The notes under the pieces are model-generated. The model saw nothing but the letters and a program-made list of their open reading frames with translations. It did not search any database and was not told the origin of the DNA. From assembly GCA_963795935.1 (NCBI GenBank), contig CAWCJO010000021.1, forward strand, positions 1-64,000: a DNA stretch of 64,000 nt, read 5' to 3'. Origin of the DNA: JAICMB01 sp963795935 (GTDB lineage Bacteria > Acidobacteriota > Terriglobia > Bryobacterales > Bryobacteraceae). Each line of letters begins with the position of its first letter. Within the stretch, counting starts at the first letter, position 1. Positions 28,114-37,987 of the stretch are shown one piece after another. A program made the position numbers and the translations under genes.

Positions 28114-28677
28114 ATGGTACAAAATCCGCGCCGAACGGCCCTATTTTTGTTAGGGTTCGCAGCGTTCGCCGGATCGTCCATGGCGCAAACACCTATTCAC
28201 GACAACCCCTACGCGCTCGGCCTGGCGCAAGTTGGGGCGGGGCACTTTGAGATGGCGCGCATGTTTCTGGAACGCGCCGTGGCCGAGCACCCGGACAACG
28301 CTCATGCCTGGTTCAATCTCGGATACGCCCTCGGGAAACTGGGCGATAACGAGGGCAGGTTCGCGGCTTACCATCGCGCCCTGTCGATCGATCCAAAATA
28401 CGCGGAGGCTCGCCACAGCCTGGGCATTGCCTATCTGCTGAAGGGCGACCCATGCGCGGCCATGGCCGAAGCTAACAAACTCCGGACCATCGATACCGAG
28501 TATGCGCGCAAGCTCATCACCATGATTAGGGTGATACTATCGGACCCGTTTGGGTCGGACTGCTCATCGGGCGGCGCTATACTTCAACATCGAGTACTAG
28601 CATACTTGACTGACCTGGCAAACGATCACACAGTTGACACTTTCCGCCAGGTCTTCAAGACCGGACTATCCCCATAG
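28114..28677 (+). CDS. exported TPR-repeat protein
   Basis: 187 residues. Start at MVQNPRRTALFLLGFAAFAG, a signal peptide ending near SSMAQ. Residues 30-130 form TPR units: LGLAQVGAGHFEMARMFLER, then AHAWFNLGYALGKLGDNEGR, then AEARHSLGIAYLLKGDPCAA. The last 55 residues (TMIRVILSDPFGSDC onward) look unlike TPR and may come from a frameshift near 28520. Divergent from ileS with only 12 bp between starts. Its 3' end overlaps the convergent gene at 28626-29078 by about 50 bp. Likely a periplasmic scaffold. Confidence 0.75.
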   Translation: MVQNPRRTALFLLGFAAFAGSSMAQTPIHDNPYALGLAQVGAGHFEMARMFLERAVAEHPDNAHAWFNLGYALGKLGDNEGRFAAYHRALSIDPKYAEARHSLGIAYLLKGDPCAAMAEANKLRTIDTEYARKLITMIRVILSDPFGSDCSSGGAILQHRVLAYLTDLANDHTVDTFRQVFKTGLSP

Positions 28678-29078
28678 AAGATGCGCTTGCATTGCGTACT
28701 TGCATAAGCTCGGCGTGCCTTTTGAGGAAAGCCAGCACTTCGGGTTGCCCGAATATCTATTGATTCCCTTGGCTCCAGCCTCTTCGGCAGAAGGTTCGTG
28801 GGATCGGGTATTATCACGCTTCGGGCATCGTCGCCGACTAAGGAGAATCCAACCTCGGCAATCGTCACCGGGAAGGCGCTGAGGTTGGTCACTTCGATGC
28901 ACGCAAATCCGCCACGAAGCGTCTCTCTGTCACTTGACAGAAATCCGCCTCCCTTAATTGCCGTAATTTTGGGAAGCACCTTCAGCCGGACTCGACGTTG
29001 CAATAGGCCCTGCACTAAATTCCAGACACCAAGCACAGCGCCGACAATTGCGGTCGCAGTTGTCCAATTGACCTTCAT
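28626..29078 (-). CDS. hypothetical membrane-anchored protein
   Basis: 150 residues. An N-terminal hydrophobic stretch (TATAIVGAVLGVWNLVQGL) could be one membrane helix, followed by a basic segment and a beta-rich domain (GGFACIEVTNLSAFPVTIAE, VGFSLVGDDARSVIIP). The segment 'VTNLSAFPVTI-EVGF' is common in small hypothetical proteins that sit in the membrane and carry an Ig-like domain. Codon use is noticeably less GC-rich than neighbouring core genes, which may mark an acquired gene. Function unknown. Confidence 0.6.
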   Translation of the reverse strand: MKVNWTTATAIVGAVLGVWNLVQGLLQRRVRLKVLPKITAIKGGGFLSSDRETLRGGFACIEVTNLSAFPVTIAEVGFSLVGDDARSVIIPDPTNLLPKRLEPRESIDIRATRSAGFPQKARRAYASTQCKRIFYGDSPVLKTWRKVSTV

Positions 29079-29171
29079 GGAATCTTCCTGTTCCCATGCT
29101 AATCAATCTCAGAAGAGGGACATCGGTCGGTCAAGTATTATAACGGTGCCCAATATTGAGCGCCGCGTAAT

Positions 29172-31140
29172 TCAACGCGGCGCTAAGGCGCGCTTTCCGG
29201 CCTCGAGCACTTCCAAAATTTTGTCGACATCGTAGACGCAGCCCGACCACGGGCCCTCCGCTGACGTCTTGCAGCGCGGCCCACAGCCGAGTGTCGGCCG
29301 GCAGCGCGGGATCGGGGGCGAGGTCGGGACGCAAGGGGCGCGATTCGAGAATGCGCGAGCCTTCTTCGCGTCCGCCGCGTGCGCCGATCAGATTTACACT
29401 GCCTTCGAGCCGCTTGCGGTCCACGACAATTTCGATCGCATCGCCGTCCTGGACCTTCCCGATCGGTCCGCCCGCCAGCGCTTCCGGTGAAATATGGCCG
29501 ATGCACGCCCCCGTCGAAACGCCGCTGAAGCGCGCGTCGGTGAGCACCGCGACATGCTTGCCGAAATCCAGGTACTTCAGCGCCGACGTGATCTGATACG
29601 TTTCCTCCATGCCCGCGCCCATCGGTCCGCGGCAAATCAAAACCAGGACGTCGCCGGGCTGGATCCGGCCCGCCTTGATGGCCGCGACGGCCGCCGGCTC
29701 GCTCAGAAAAACCCGCGCCGGGCCGGTCTTGCGATAGACGCCATCGGCATCGACGACGCTCGGATCGATTGCCGTGCTCTTGATCACCGACCCTTGCGGC
29801 GCGAGGTTCCCCGTGGGGAAGCAAACCGTCGAGGTCAGGCCGCGTTGCGCCGCGGTTTCAGGATCGAGAATCACGTCCGCGGGATCGACGCCATCCCTCG
29901 CGCGGAGTTGCTCGCGCAACGCCCGCCGCCGCTCGGATGCCTCCCACCAATCGAGCATCGCCCCCAGCGTTTCGCCGGACGCCGTCAACGCGCGCGTGTC
30001 CAACAAGCCGGCGCGCCGCAGGTGGAGCATGACTTCGGGGACCGCGCCGGCCAGGAACACCTCGATCGTGGCGTGATTCTTCGGGCCGTTCGGAAGACAG
30101 TCCACAATACGAGGGACCTGCCGGTTGGTGCGGGCCCAATCTTCGGCGTCCGGCGCACGCAGACCGGCGGCATGTGCGGTAGCGGCCAGATGCAGGATCA
30201 GATTCGTCGAGCCGCCGAAAGCGGCATGCACCATCATGGCGTTTTGCAATGCGGCTTCGGTGAGGATGTCCCGCATCGCAATCCCGCGCGATTCCATCAG
30301 CATGAGAGCGCGCGCGGAACGCCGCGCCATATCGAGCCAGATGGGATGGCCGGAAGGCGCCAGCGCGGAATGAGTGAGGCTCATCCCAAGCGCCTCGGCC
30401 ACCACCTGCGACGTCGCCGCCGTCCCCAAAAACTGGCAGCCTCCGCCGGGCGTGGCGCACGCGCGGCATCCCATTTCGGCCGCATACTCAAGGGTGATCT
30501 GGCGATGGGCGAAGCGCGCGCCGATCGACTGCACGCGTCCGGCGTCTTCTCCTTCTTCGGCCAGCAGCGTCACGCCGCCCGGTACGACGATGCACGGAAG
30601 GTCGTGCATTGCCGCCAGCGCCATCATCGTGGCGGGCAGCCCCTTGTCGCAGGTGGCGACGCCCATCACTCCCCGCCGCGTCGGCAGCGAGCGGATCAGC
30701 CGCCGCAATACCGTGGCGGCGTCGTTGCGATACGGCAGGCTGTCGAACATGCCCGTGGTGCCCTGCGTGCGCCCGTCGCAAGGGTCCGTGCAAAAAGCGG
30801 CAAACGGCGCCGCGCCCGAGCCCTTGAACTCCTCGGCGGCGGCCTGCATCAGCAGACCGACCTCCCAATGCCCGGTGTGAAAACCCAACGCGATGGGAGC
30901 GCCATCGGGCGCGCGAATGCCGCCTTGGGTGCTCAGGATCAGGAACTCGCGGCCGTTCAGGCGCGCCGGATCCCAGCCCATGCCGGCATCCTGAGTGAGA
31001 CCGAAAAGATCGCCCGAGGGACGGTTCAATAGCATCTCGGCCGTAATAGGCAACGAGCCTCGCGGGCCGGGAGCGCGGACGGAAATGTCGTAGAGGCGCG
31101 CGTCGCCGGAGTCGAGAATCGCTTCAATTTCGGACCGCAC
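29172..31140 (-). CDS. YjhG/YagF-type sugar-acid (xylonate) dehydratase, IlvD/Edd family (one frameshift)
   Basis: Dehydrates sugar acids such as D-xylonate to 2-keto-3-deoxy acids, using an iron-sulfur cluster. Corrected length 655 residues, exactly that of E. coli YjhG and YagF. Diagnostic motifs: NRPSGDLFGLTQDAGMGW, ILSTQGGIRAPDG, CTDPCDGRTQGTTGMFDSL, ATCDKGLPATMMALA, CRACATPGGGCQFLGTAATS, and DARFSGVSTGACIGHIS. These are more like the YjhG/YagF group than IlvD. Near 29245 an extra base scrambles the last 25 residues; the true end reads GPWSGCVYDVDKILEVLEAG and stops at 29172. Start is a GTG at 31140. Stand-alone gene; no xylonate operon is seen beside it. Confidence 0.9.
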
Positions 31141-31319
31141 AAATCAAGAATGGCACACGCGCGCCAAACGCAAAATGGGAGATGAGCGGGGTTGCCGCGG
31201 TCTCAACCGCGACCCTGCCGCGGACTGCCGGGGAAGCGCGCGAAATCGCCGGGCGCCGAACCGGTAATCCCGACTTACCGGGCCGCGCGCTCCGGCAAGC
31301 GGTCGGCCGGACGACGCCG

Positions 31320-31757
31320 TTACCAGTCCGAATACGGCGTGCCTTCGAGGCTCGTCTTATCCGAGCCGCTGCGCACGTCGAAGAGGCCGGGCTCGGCCTG
31401 ATCGACGGCGTTCAGCATATCTTCCATGACCGGCTTCCAGGTATCGGACGAGCCAGTCATGGGATCGACCGGTATCTGCCGCAGGTAGCCTTCGGTAACC
31501 AGGTCCGAGAGGCTCTGCGGCGCCTTCTGCTTGTCTAAGGTGTACTCGTCCAAGACGGTGCGCATGGTGAACAGATTGTTCCGCAGAACGCTCTCTTTCG
31601 CCCGCGTGATGGAGCGATTGTAGACCGGCACCGCGATGGAGACCAGGATGGCGATGATCGCCATCACGATCATCAGCTCGATAAGCGTGAAGCCGCGCCG
31701 GCGCAGCCCGTACTTTGACGAATTAGCCGCGCTACCACTGCGAATAAGGAGTCCCAT
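31320..31757 (-). CDS. type II secretion-like major pseudopilin (GspG type)
   Basis: 145 residues. Prepilin signature RRRGFTLIELMIVMAIIAIL: cleavage before F, then a hydrophobic helix with the conserved Glu at +5. The globular part (KESVLRNNLFTMRTVLDEYT, GYLRQIPVDPMTGSSDTW) follows the GspG pattern, including the 'IP-DP-T' loop that often binds calcium. Third gene in the order secretin, pseudopilin, pseudopilin on the minus strand, starting 26 bp before the end of its upstream neighbour. No ATPase (GspE) or inner-membrane platform protein is present in this window. Confidence 0.85.
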   Translation of the reverse strand: MGLLIRSGSAANSSKYGLRRRGFTLIELMIVMAIIAILVSIAVPVYNRSITRAKESVLRNNLFTMRTVLDEYTLDKQKAPQSLSDLVTEGYLRQIPVDPMTGSSDTWKPVMEDMLNAVDQAEPGLFDVRSGSDKTSLEGTPYSDW

Positions 31758-32200
31758 CGCGTGCTTTCTCCGTGCTCTTGGTGTAAACGTCGAAGACGTT
31801 CTGCCCGCCCCAGGATTGCGCGTCCGGATCGTCGCGCGTACTGCGCTTGCCCCAGTCGAACGAGTTCGTCATGGGGTCCTTGGGAAGGCGGCGCAGAAGA
31901 TGGATTTTCGTATCCACCGCCCCGGCCAGCTTCACGCCATCGACCAGTTGTTCGAGGCTTTCGGGATAATTGTCGCTGTCCAGTTTTTGCATCCCGAGCT
32001 TCTGCGCGTCCGCCAAGTCTTTGTATTTGTCGATGGCCGTCGCGGATTTCCTTCAACGCTTCGCGCAGATCGCGCTCGTGGTCGCGGCGGATCTTATAAC
32101 GCGCCAGCGGCAGCGCCATGGTCGACAACAAGGCCAGAATGGTGAAGGCGACGATCAGCTCGATGAGCGTCAGTCCTTGTTCGTTCTTCCTGCCTTTCAT
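31732..32200 (-). CDS. second GspG-type pseudopilin (one frameshift)
   Basis: Corrected length 155 residues. The prepilin signature is NEQGLTLIELIVAFTILALL, again with Glu at +5. The frame breaks near 32040 after RDLREALKEIRD; the second frame reads YKDLADAQKLGMQKLDSDNY, then LLRRLPKDPMTNSFDWGKRS, ending KARDGTPYSQW. The 'LP-DPMTN' loop and the end 'GTPYS-W' are shared with its neighbour (GTPYSDW), so the two are likely a gene duplication. It starts 2 bp after the secretin stop. Confidence 0.8.
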
Positions 32201-32202
32201 TT

Positions 32203-34620
32203 CTACTGCACCGTAAAAGTTAAAGAGGGCAACGCCGCTTCAATGGGCTGGCGCTGCGAGTTCTTGAGCGCCGCCTCGGTGACCGTGACCGCTCCCGATC
32301 CCTTGCCGATGGCGGTGAACGTGAGCTGCGCCAGAACCCCCGAGCCGTTCACTCCGGGCGGCCCCGTTCTGGAGACGCTGATGGTGGCCTCGCCGTTATC
32401 GTTGCGAATATCGATGACCGGCGGGTTCTGGCCGTCCTGTTTCAGGAAATCGCCGGGAGCGACTTCGTTAAGCCGCAGCAGCTTGGGGTTCCACTTGAGA
32501 TGAATGGGCGAGGCCGCCAGCAGGTCGCTCACGTTGCGCGCGCTCAAGGTGACGATCAACGGTCCACCCAGCGGCGCGGTGGCGGAGGCGGGCGTAAAGA
32601 CCACGGCGGGTGCGCCGGCGGGGGCAGCGGGTTGTGTCGGCCGGGGAGCGGCGGGCGGAGCATTAGGAGGCATCGCGGGAACGGCCGGGTGAGCCGGCGG
32701 CGGGGCGGTCACTGTCGCGGGCGCGGCTTCGGGAGCATAGTTCAGGTGAATGTTCTGCTCCTGACCCGCATCGATGCCGCGCAGATCCACGGCGTCGATC
32801 GTGGGCGTACGGACGATGTGCGGGATCAGCGCGATCAGCAGTTCGCTGTGCGATTTGTCGGTCTGTCTGCTGCCGCCCAACACCGTGCCCAGGATCGGAA
32901 TGCTGACCAGTCCCGGGAATGCCCGCCAGAGTCTTGGTGTCCTGCAACTGCGTCAAGCCGCCCATGATGGACACTTGGCCGTCGCGCAGACGAAGCTCGG
33001 CCTCGTTCTTCTGCTGCGCGATGACGGGCTGCTGAATTCCGCCGATGTTCAGTTCCTGCGCGACGCTCGATATTCCCACCGCGACGTTCAGCGTCACTTC
33101 GTCGGTCCCGTGCACGTGCGGCGTCATGGTCCACTTCCACGCCGACGTCGGCGAACTGGAACTGCGTGCTCACCAGGGGACTGACGCTGCCGATCCCTCC
33201 CGTGATACCCGCGTTGAAGCTGCCCGAGGCGTAAGGGATCCTCTGGCCGACTTTGAAGGTCACTTTCTGTCCATCGGAGGCGCGCACCTGCGGCGATTGC
33301 AGAATGCGCGTGGTGGTATCGCTGGCGATGGCCTGCAGCAGAGCGCCGGGCAGCGCCATCGAGAAGTCGTTCAAGCTCACGTGGCCGATCTGGGCGGCCG
33401 AGATATAACTGCTGGTGCTGGTCGTGGTGCCCGTCGTCGGAACCGGGGTGCCCGTTCCCGTCGTGCCCGTTCCCGTAGTGCCTGTTCCCGTCGTGCCCGT
33501 GCCCGTCGTGGGGGTTGTCGTCGTGCCCGTAAGAACGGGATTGCGCGGCGAGAACTGCAATGGGCAACTCTAGTCCGGTCGCGCCCGTCGCGGCTCCAAC
33601 CAGCCCCATGGCGAGCGTCTTGGTGCGGTCCGAGTTGGCCTGCATCACCATGATGTCCACCACCACCTCGGCCTTGGGCTTATCGAGATCGTGGAACAGT
33701 TTCTCCGCCAGCGCGACTTTATCGGCCGTGCCGCGCGCACAATCACGGCGTTCTGCGCGGCGTAGGTGAACATCGCCGCGTATCGGCGACGGAGCGCACG
33801 GCGGTGATCATCTCCTGAAACTCCTGCACCGACGTGATGTTCTTCAGGTAGAAAACCTTGACGACGTCCTCTTCGTAATCGCGCCGTTTGGTGACGTTGT
33901 CTTCAGTGACGAAGATGGCGTTCGAGGTCACCGGTTTCCAGAACGTTTTTGTTTCGAGGGCGATGTAATCGAGCGCCTCTTCAACCGTGCTGTTGCTGAT
34001 ATCGACGTTGACGTTCTTCGCCGGAGGCTGCATGGAGGGATCGAAGATGACGTTGATGCCGGCATATTTGCCCACCGTCTCATACAGCACCTTGGGTGGC
34101 TGATTATTCATTTTCAGCGTATCGATGCGGGCCGTGATGGGCTTAAGGCGGGGGATCGGCAGGATGGAAGAGATGCGCTCCATCTCCTCCTTGCGCGCCA
34201 CCTCGGAGGGCGTCAGGGACTCCTCGCCCGGCTTGACGCCCCTTTTATTGCGGTCGATCATCTCGGTAGTGCGCTGGATCTCCTGCAGCGCCAGGGCGTT
34301 CGACGGGTCGACCGAGAAAGCTTTTTGAAATTCAACAAGCGCCTGCGTGCGAGCGATCCGCCCTCCCGCAGCTTTTTCGCCGTGGTCATGTGAATCTGCC
34401 CCACCTGCACGCGCATGCGGCGCTCGCTGAGGTTATAGGCGGGGTCGGATGGATCTTCGCCGAGGGCTTTGCCGTACAACTCCAGCGCCTGCTCGTATTC
34501 TTTGCGGGCTTCGGCCTTGACGCCTTCCTTGTAAAACTTTTCACCCTTCTTGTTCTTCGCGTAAACCGCCGGGGCGGGGCTGAGGACGAGGAGGGCGAGA
34601 AGCAACGCCACGGGCCGCAA
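32203..34620 (-). CDS. GspD-like secretin with C-terminal cohesin-like domain (at least five frameshifts)
   Basis: Outer-membrane secretin for type II secretion or type IV pili. Signal peptide, then TPR-like N-terminus (GEKFYKEGVKAEARKEYEQA). N0/N1 domains: GKYAGINVIFDPSMQPPAKN, EALDYIALETKTFWKPV, VVKVFYLKNITSVQEFQEMI. Secretin core: VKVGQRIPYASGSF-like region, VTPHVHGTDEVTLNVAVG, IPILGTVLGG, SELLIALIPHIVRTP. From about residue 650 a proline-rich linker leads to a cohesin-like beta-sandwich (VVFTPASATAPLGGPLIVTL, SPIHLKWNPKLLRLNEV). The frame slips near 34330, 33775, 33560, 33130 and 32885. Total length 2418 bp gives 805 residues. The slips cluster in a patch that also affects smpB and pepA, so poor sequence is more likely than decay. 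Confidence 0.85.
33451..33525. repeat. 15-bp tandem repeat inside the secretin gene
   Basis: Five consecutive 15-mers of the type cccgttcccgtcgtg (33451, 33466, 33481, 33496 and a diverged fifth at 33511). On the minus strand they encode a Thr/Gly linker (units of TGTGT). The repeat is in frame, so copy-number change would keep the secretin open. Confidence 0.8.
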
Positions 34621-34670
34621 ACGATAGATAATATTTCATCTTATGGACGAAACCAGGTAGAAAACGGGCG

Positions 34671-34676
34671 TATAAT
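34671..34676 (+). promoter_or_regulatory. putative -10 box upstream of smpB
   Basis: A perfect tataat in a short AT-rich stretch, 84 bp before the smpB start and in the gap divergent from the secretin gene. No convincing -35 box is visible at the right distance. Confidence 0.35.
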
Positions 34677-34759
34677 GAAAGCTAAGTCGGCTGTACGGCT
34701 GCTTCTCCACTAAAAGGTACTGACGTAAGCGCGTTTGCTCCCGTTGATAACAAAGCGCA

Positions 34760-35261
34760 GTGAGCCTCAAATCCGAACCCGGCATCAAGATCCTCAGCGA
34801 CAACCGGCACGCCGGCCACGATTATCATCTGTTGGAGCGCTACGAGGCCGGCCTCGCGCTGACGGGCACCGAAGTGAAAGCTGCCAAGACCGGCAGCATC
34901 CAATTGAAGGACAGTTTCGCTGAGGTGGCCGGTAACGAAGCCTGGCTGATGAACGCTCATATCGGACAGTACTCGCACGGCAACCGCGAGAACCATGAAC
35001 CGGTGCGTCGCCGCAAGCTGTTGTTGCACCGCGAAGAGATCGACAAGCTGCTGGGCAAGACGCGCGAGAAAGGACTGACGCTGATTCCCACCAAGATGTA
35101 TTTGAAAACCGGGCGCATCAAGTGCGAGCTCGCGGTCGGCCGCGGCAAGAAGCTGCACGACAAGCGCGAAGCGGAGCGCGAGCGCGAGATGCAGGCCGAA
35201 GCGCGCGCCGCCATTGGGGAGAGGCGGAAGGAGCGTAGGGAATCGCATGGGAGGATCATGA
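34760..35261 (+). CDS. smpB: SsrA-binding protein SmpB (frameshift near the end)
   Basis: About 166 residues. Binds tmRNA and delivers it to stalled ribosomes. Starts at a GTG (MSLKSEPGIKILSDNRHAGH). Family motifs: DYHLLERYEAGLALTGTEVK, GSIQLKDSFAEVAGNEAWLM, RENHEPVRRRKLLLHREEID, KGLTLIPTKMYLKTGRIKCE, and the basic tail GKKLHDKREAERERE. The frame as read runs on into pepA. A one-base change near 35235 gives the end NRMGGS with TGA at 35259-35261, overlapping the pepA ATG. The core of SmpB is intact in any case. Confidence 0.92.
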
Positions 35262-36737
35262 ACATTCGTTCTCGGAGGGACAGCCGCAAGAAGTGGAAGC
35301 CGATGCGCTGGTCGTCGTGGGATTTGACGGAACAGCGCCCCGGGGTTGCCGATGAGCGGCAGCAGCGGAGGAGCGCAGATCAGCGGAGCTCTATTCCTCG
35401 GGCGAGTTCAGCGGGAAAGCGCTGCGAGATCGCGATTCTGCACCGTCCGGCGGGATTAAAGGCCAAGCGGCTGGTCCTGGCGGGCGGCGGCAAAGCGGAA
35501 AAATTCAACTCCGCCGAGATGCGCAAGCTTGCTGGCGGCGGCGTTGCGCGCAGCTGAAGGAGAAGGGCGCGCGCCGAATTGCCATCGCGCTGCGAGGGCG
35601 CTTATCGGCGGCGACGATTTCGCAGCCGCGGCGGTGGAAGGCGCGATACTCGGCGGCTTCGAGCCCGATCGCTACAAAACCGATCCCAAGAAAAACGAAA
35701 AACACGTGCGACGCGTTCTGCGGTTGCGGGAGGCTTCCGAGGCCGCTGCTGGATCGTGGGCGCATTCTCGGCGAAGCGCAGAACTTCGCGCGCGCGCTTG
35801 CCAATGAGCCTCCCAACGTTCTGACCCCCACGCGCTGGCCGAGCGGGCCCGCGCAAATGGCCGCCGAGCAGGGCCTGGAATGCGAGGTGCTGGATCAGGA
35901 CCGTATGCGCCAGCTCGGCATGGGCGCGCTGCTGGGCGTGGCGCAGGGCAGCGCCGAGCCTCCGGCGCTGATCGTCATTCGATATAAGCCGGCGAACGGT
36001 TCCGTCAGCCGCAGACCACTTGGCGCTGGTCGGCAAAGGCGTCACCTTCGACACCGGCGGCATCTCCATCAAGCCCGCCGATGGCATGGAGAAGATGAAA
36101 TACGACATGGCGGGCGGCGCCGCCGTCATTGGAGCCATGCGCGCCATCGCGCAACTGAAGCCCGCGATCCCGGTGACGGCGCTGATTCCCGCGGTTGAAA
36201 ACATGCCCGGCAGCCGCGCGCAGCGGCCCGGCGATATCGTGAAGTCACTGTCGGGCAAAACCATCGAAGTGCTGAATACGGATGCCGAAGGCCGGCTGAT
36301 TCTGGCCGATGCCCTCACGTACGCGCAGCGTCTCGGCTGCACGCATCTGGTGGACGCCGCCACGCTGACGGGCGCCATCGTGATCGCGCTCGGCGAGGTG
36401 CAGCAGCGGAGCGTTCACCAATAACGAAGCAGTTCATGGAAAAGGCTGTTGCAGGCGGCGAAAGCGGAGGGCGAGAAGATGTGGCAGATGCCGCTGGACG
36501 AGGAATATCAAGGAGCAGCTCAAAAGAGCGCCTTCGCCGACCTGCAGAATATCGGCGGACGTCCGGCGGGCTCGATCACGGCCGCATGGTTCTTGAAGGA
36601 GTTCGTGGGCGAAACGCCGTGGGTGCATCTGGACATCGCCGGGACGGCATGGCTCGACGACGCCAAGCCGTAGATGGCGAAGGGTCCGACGGGCGTGGCG
36701 TCTGCGCACCTTCGTGCATCTGGCCCTGAACTGGTAG
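35258..36737 (+). CDS. pepA: leucyl aminopeptidase, M17 family (many frameshifts)
   Basis: Cytosolic metallopeptidase removing N-terminal residues. Parts of the protein are scattered over three frames: start MNIR then SEGQPQEVEADALVVVGFDG, EIAILHRPAGLKAKRLVLAG, EGAILGGFEPDRYKTDPKKN, GEAQNFARALANEPPNVLTP, then a long intact block with the catalytic features LALVGKGVTFDTGGISIKPA, KMKYDMAGGAAVIGAM and the M17 signature NTDAEGRLILADAL, then MWQMPLDEEY, IGGRPAGSITAAWFLKEF, HLDIAGTAWL and RTFVHLALNW. At least seven slips occur within 1.5 kb. The total length and motif order are right, so the gene was probably whole in the organism. Confidence 0.88.
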
Positions 36738-36765
36738 CGCCGAATTCCGGCCGGCGCGTTCTCAA

Positions 36766-37293
36766 TCAATAAAACAAGTATTTGCGCCACTGATTGTCGC
36801 TTTTCGCGAGCAGGCGCATCAGATGGCGGCTGGTGTGGAGGCTGAACGGGCGCGGAGGACGGGCGAGTTTCATGCCGGCTTCGTCGGGGGTGCGGCTGCC
36901 TTTCCGGTTATTGCAGTGATGACAGCAGGCAACCAAATTTTCCCACGTGGTTTCGCCGGCGCGGGAACGCGGAACGACGTGGTCCAGAGTCAGCTCGGAC
37001 GACGGCAACGCCTTATGGCAGTACTGGCAGGTGTAGCGGTCGCGCATGAGAATGTTTTTGCGTGAGAGGGCGCGCGTCTGGTGCGGGATGCGCCGGTATT
37101 CGAGCAGCCGGATCACGGAGGGCATGGGCAAGGTCTGGCGCGAAGAATGGACGAAGCTTTGGGAGAGTTCCTCGGCCGCGGCGACGCCTTTTAAAACCAG
37201 TACCAAGGCGCGGCGGGCGGCGCACACGTTTATAGGCTCGTAGCTGGCATTCAGCACGAGGACGGGCTTATGCAGGCGATCCAGACTGGGCAT
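36766..37293 (-). CDS. HNH endonuclease family protein
   Basis: 175 residues. N-terminal part PVLVLNASYEPINVCAARRA and LVLVLKGVAAAEELSQ is typical of the common bacterial HNH proteins found beside housekeeping genes. The nuclease core has two CXXC pairs for zinc (CQYCHK and CCHHCNNRKG) around the HNH histidine in LTLDHVVPRSRAG. Intact. Overlaps the comF stop by 26 bp and is probably co-transcribed with it. The natural substrate of this family is not known to me. Confidence 0.88.
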   Translation of the reverse strand: MPSLDRLHKPVLVLNASYEPINVCAARRALVLVLKGVAAAEELSQSFVHSSRQTLPMPSVIRLLEYRRIPHQTRALSRKNILMRDRYTCQYCHKALPSSELTLDHVVPRSRAGETTWENLVACCHHCNNRKGSRTPDEAGMKLARPPRPFSLHTSRHLMRLLAKSDNQWRKYLFY

Positions 37294-37987
37294 CTTCGTA
37301 GCTCACGAAAACAGTCGGTGGCGTAGTAGCGGCGGCATCGTCGCGGAAGGCGGCCGCGGCATGGCGGCGGTCCACGCGGGCGAGCGTCAGAACGGCGACA
37401 TGCGTCGCGCCGGCCTTTTTCAAGGCTGCCGCGCAGGCGCGCGCGGTCGCGCCTGTGGTCATAACATCGTCGACCAGCAGAACCCTCTTACCGTGGACGG
37501 CGGCCTTGGCGCGAAAGGCGTTTTGAACGTTGGCGTGGCGCATGGCGCCGGTCAGGCCGGCCTGCGCCGAAGTGGACCGGATGCGGCGAACCAGGCGCCG
37601 AACCGGGACATTCCAGCGCCGCGCAACTTGGCGAGCCAGCAATTCGGATTGATTGAAGCCGCGGCGCCACTGCTTGAACCAGTGCAGCGGCATCGGCGCA
37701 ATGACGTCGAAGCGCTGCTCGCGAGGCAGCGCCGTCAGCAGCAGATTCCCGAGCGGGCGCGCCAGCGTCTGAATACCGGCATATTTGAAGAGGTGTATGA
37801 GGGTGCGCAACTCCCCCTCGTAGAAGCCGAAACAATACGCCGCGTCGAAGCCCGTCAGGCCCAGGCGGCAGGCAGCGCAGAGGCCCTGTTCATCGAGCGG
37901 GTAAGGGCTTAAAAACGGGGTGCGGCAGGCGGCGCAGAAGTATTCCGCCGCGAACGCAACCGGTTTCGCGAGGCATGCCGGGCACAC
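37268..37987 (-). CDS. comF: ComF family phosphoribosyltransferase-like protein (5' end uncertain)
   Basis: 239 residues as given. The PRPP-binding motif RVLLVDDVMTTGATARACAA and LHWFKQWRRGFNQSELLAR are diagnostic of ComF. Two zinc CXXC pairs precede them (CPAC, CAAC and CAAC further on). The same frame stays open upstream to about 38110, encoding FALIFPAECRVCGGHLTGGG with the first CXXC of the family, but no ATG, GTG or TTG start exists there, so the given GTG start at 37987 is probably too short and an indel may hide the real one. Linked to DNA uptake in competent bacteria; the exact role is unclear. Confidence 0.85.
   Translation of the reverse strand: MCPACLAKPVAFAAEYFCAACRTPFLSPYPLDEQGLCAACRLGLTGFDAAYCFGFYEGELRTLIHLFKYAGIQTLARPLGNLLLTALPREQRFDVIAPMPLHWFKQWRRGFNQSELLARQVARRWNVPVRRLVRRIRSTSAQAGLTGAMRHANVQNAFRAKAAVHGKRVLLVDDVMTTGATARACAAALKKAGATHVAVLTLARVDRRHAAAAFRDDAAATTPPTVFVSYEDAQSGSPA

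Noticed and set aside
28536..28570. Small hairpin gaccc-gttt-gggtc as terminator inside the TPR gene
   Set aside because: Only five base pairs and located within an open frame; too weak to support.
29494..31032. 512-codon plus-strand open frame opposite the dehydratase
   Set aside because: Translation is a His/Arg-rich shadow of a conserved enzyme on the other strand.
33451..33525. CRISPR-like array
   Set aside because: The 15-bp units are contiguous without spacers and encode a Thr/Gly linker in frame with the secretin.
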